From Flavobacteriales bacterium UBA7612 (GTDB lineage Bacteria > Bacteroidota > Bacteroidia > Flavobacteriales > Weeksellaceae), in assembly GCA_002484335.1 (NCBI GenBank), contig DLJQ01000022.1:171326-235325 (forward strand): a stretch of 64,000 nt of DNA. Reading direction: 5' to 3'. The notes beneath the pieces were generated by a model. That model saw only the letters and a program-made list of their open reading frames with translations, did no database searches and was not told where the DNA came from. Of the stretch, positions 63,422 through 64,000 are shown one piece after another. Numbering within the stretch: position 1 is the stretch's first letter; the number at the start of each line of letters is the position of its first letter. A program made the position numbers and the translations under genes.

Positions 63422-64000
63422 TCCAACCTCCAGATTTTTGCTGAATGTCCCACATTTTTTTATAAATAGAACCATTTTCTAGTAATTGATTATGTGTTCC
63501 TATTTCTGCAATATGACCTTTTTCTAAAACCAAAATTTGATTTGCATTTTTTATTGTTGCTAATTTATGAGCAATAACAATAACTGTCTTCGATTTCACT
63601 AATTCTTGTATAGCTTGTTGAATATAAATCTCATTTTCAGTATCTAAACTTGCTGTTGCTTCATCTAATAAAATAATTGGTGCATCTTTTAATAAAGCTC
63701 TTGCTATACTTATACGTTGTTTTTGACCTCCAGAAATTTTATTTCCCCCCTCACCTACTTTAGTTTCTAATCCTTCAGGAAAATCAAAAGTAAAACTTAA
63801 AACCTCTGCTTTTTCAGCGGCTTCCATAATTTCTTTTTTTGTTGCTGTTGGTTTACCAATTTTTATATTATTATAAATTGTATCATCAAATAAATAAACT
63901 TCTTGAAAAACCTCGCTAATTAATTCATAGAAAGATGCTTGATTGATATAGCGAATATCTATTCCCCCTATTTTTATACTTCCTGAATCTATATCCCAAA
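63414..64000 (-). CDS. ABC exporter, ATP-binding/permease fusion (5' part cut by the window edge)
   Basis: Only the last 195 residues are present. The frame is open to the right edge, reading WDIDSGSIKIGGIDIRYIN and YELISEVFQEVYLFDDT before the ATG at 63827 that a truncated call would use. The Q-loop, signature NKISGGQKQRISIARALL, Walker B IILLDEATASLD and H-loop VIAHKLATI are intact. The sequence is that of the ABCB/MsbA-like exporter group, of which some move lipids, siderophores or drugs. The substrate cannot be stated. Confidence 0.9.
   Translation of the reverse strand, partial: WDIDSGSIKIGGIDIRYINQASFYELISEVFQEVYLFDDTIYNNIKIGKPTATKKEIMEAAEKAEVLSFTFDFPEGLETKVGEGGNKISGGQKQRISIARALLKDAPIILLDEATASLDTENEIYIQQAIQELVKSKTVIVIAHKLATIKNANQILVLEKGHIAEIGTHNQLLENGSIYKKMWDIQQKSGGWKI

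Noticed and set aside
1..64000. CRISPR array, prophage, conjugative element or IS transposase
   Set aside because: No regularly spaced identical repeats, integrase, phage structural or transposase reading frames were seen on either strand.

Overview
The window is about 30% GC chromosomal DNA from a member of the Bacteroidota, class Flavobacteriia. The signs are promoters of the TTTG / TAnnTTTG type, secreted proteins ending their signal peptide in Ala-Gln, lipoproteins with a short Leu/Phe-rich leader before Cys, and family content such as DUF3810, DUF5522, DUF2911, DUF4920 and Oar-like TonB receptors. A complete subclass B1 metallo-beta-lactamase of the EBR/IND kind points to the Weeksellaceae, probably Empedobacter. 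The genus is an inference. I see no rRNA or tRNA genes, phage, IS transposase or CRISPR array.

Layout: 0-7.5 kb carries an S9 peptidase, a beta-barrel protein, a SulP transporter with beta-carbonic anhydrase, a DUF3810 protein and a zinc-finger protein. 7.6-18.8 kb carries dsbD-tilS, an Rrf2 regulator, a TerB-like gene, a LysE exporter, valS, a DtxR-type regulator, and hom behind a SAM-I riboswitch. 19-28 kb carries a TonB receptor with a glycerophosphodiesterase, a DUF2911 gene with a small DUF5522 gene, an ACC-deaminase-like/glucosaminidase operon, YchJ, an orphan barstar and a protease-prodomain-like lipoprotein. 28-34 kb is the RDD / SpoIIM-DUF4129-DUF4350-MoxR-DUF58 cluster. 34-48 kb holds a carboxylesterase, menC-DUF1684-menE, TauE, a deoxynucleoside kinase, a DMT exporter, an S41 peptidase remnant, two DUF5715 paralogues, and aguB-bla(B1)-aguA. 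48-64 kb holds an NPP phosphodiesterase, lon, two FtsX-type permeases, rbfA, a truncated globin, sbcD, bTHX, lptB, cystathionine beta-synthase, NamZ, DUF4920, NUDIX, SRPBCC and an ABC exporter cut by the right edge.

The most unusual structure is a dispersed repeat family. Six intergenic copies of about 100-118 bp lie between 23 and 62 kb. Their outer arms are conserved, while the long inner stem has a largely different sequence in most copies and yet stays self-complementary (perfect over 18-19 bp in three copies). The outermost 4-5 bases also change together at the two ends. Second in interest is a B1 carbapenemase gene lying inside the agmatine-to-putrescine operon with overlapping or abutting reading frames. 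Three small genes with no long reading frame (DUF5522, bTHX and a 52-residue basic protein) were found by reading the intergenic DNA, as were a peptidase remnant and a probable frameshift in a small lipoprotein. Several genes have their -7 promoter box only 4-6 bases before the ATG, which suggests leaderless messages.
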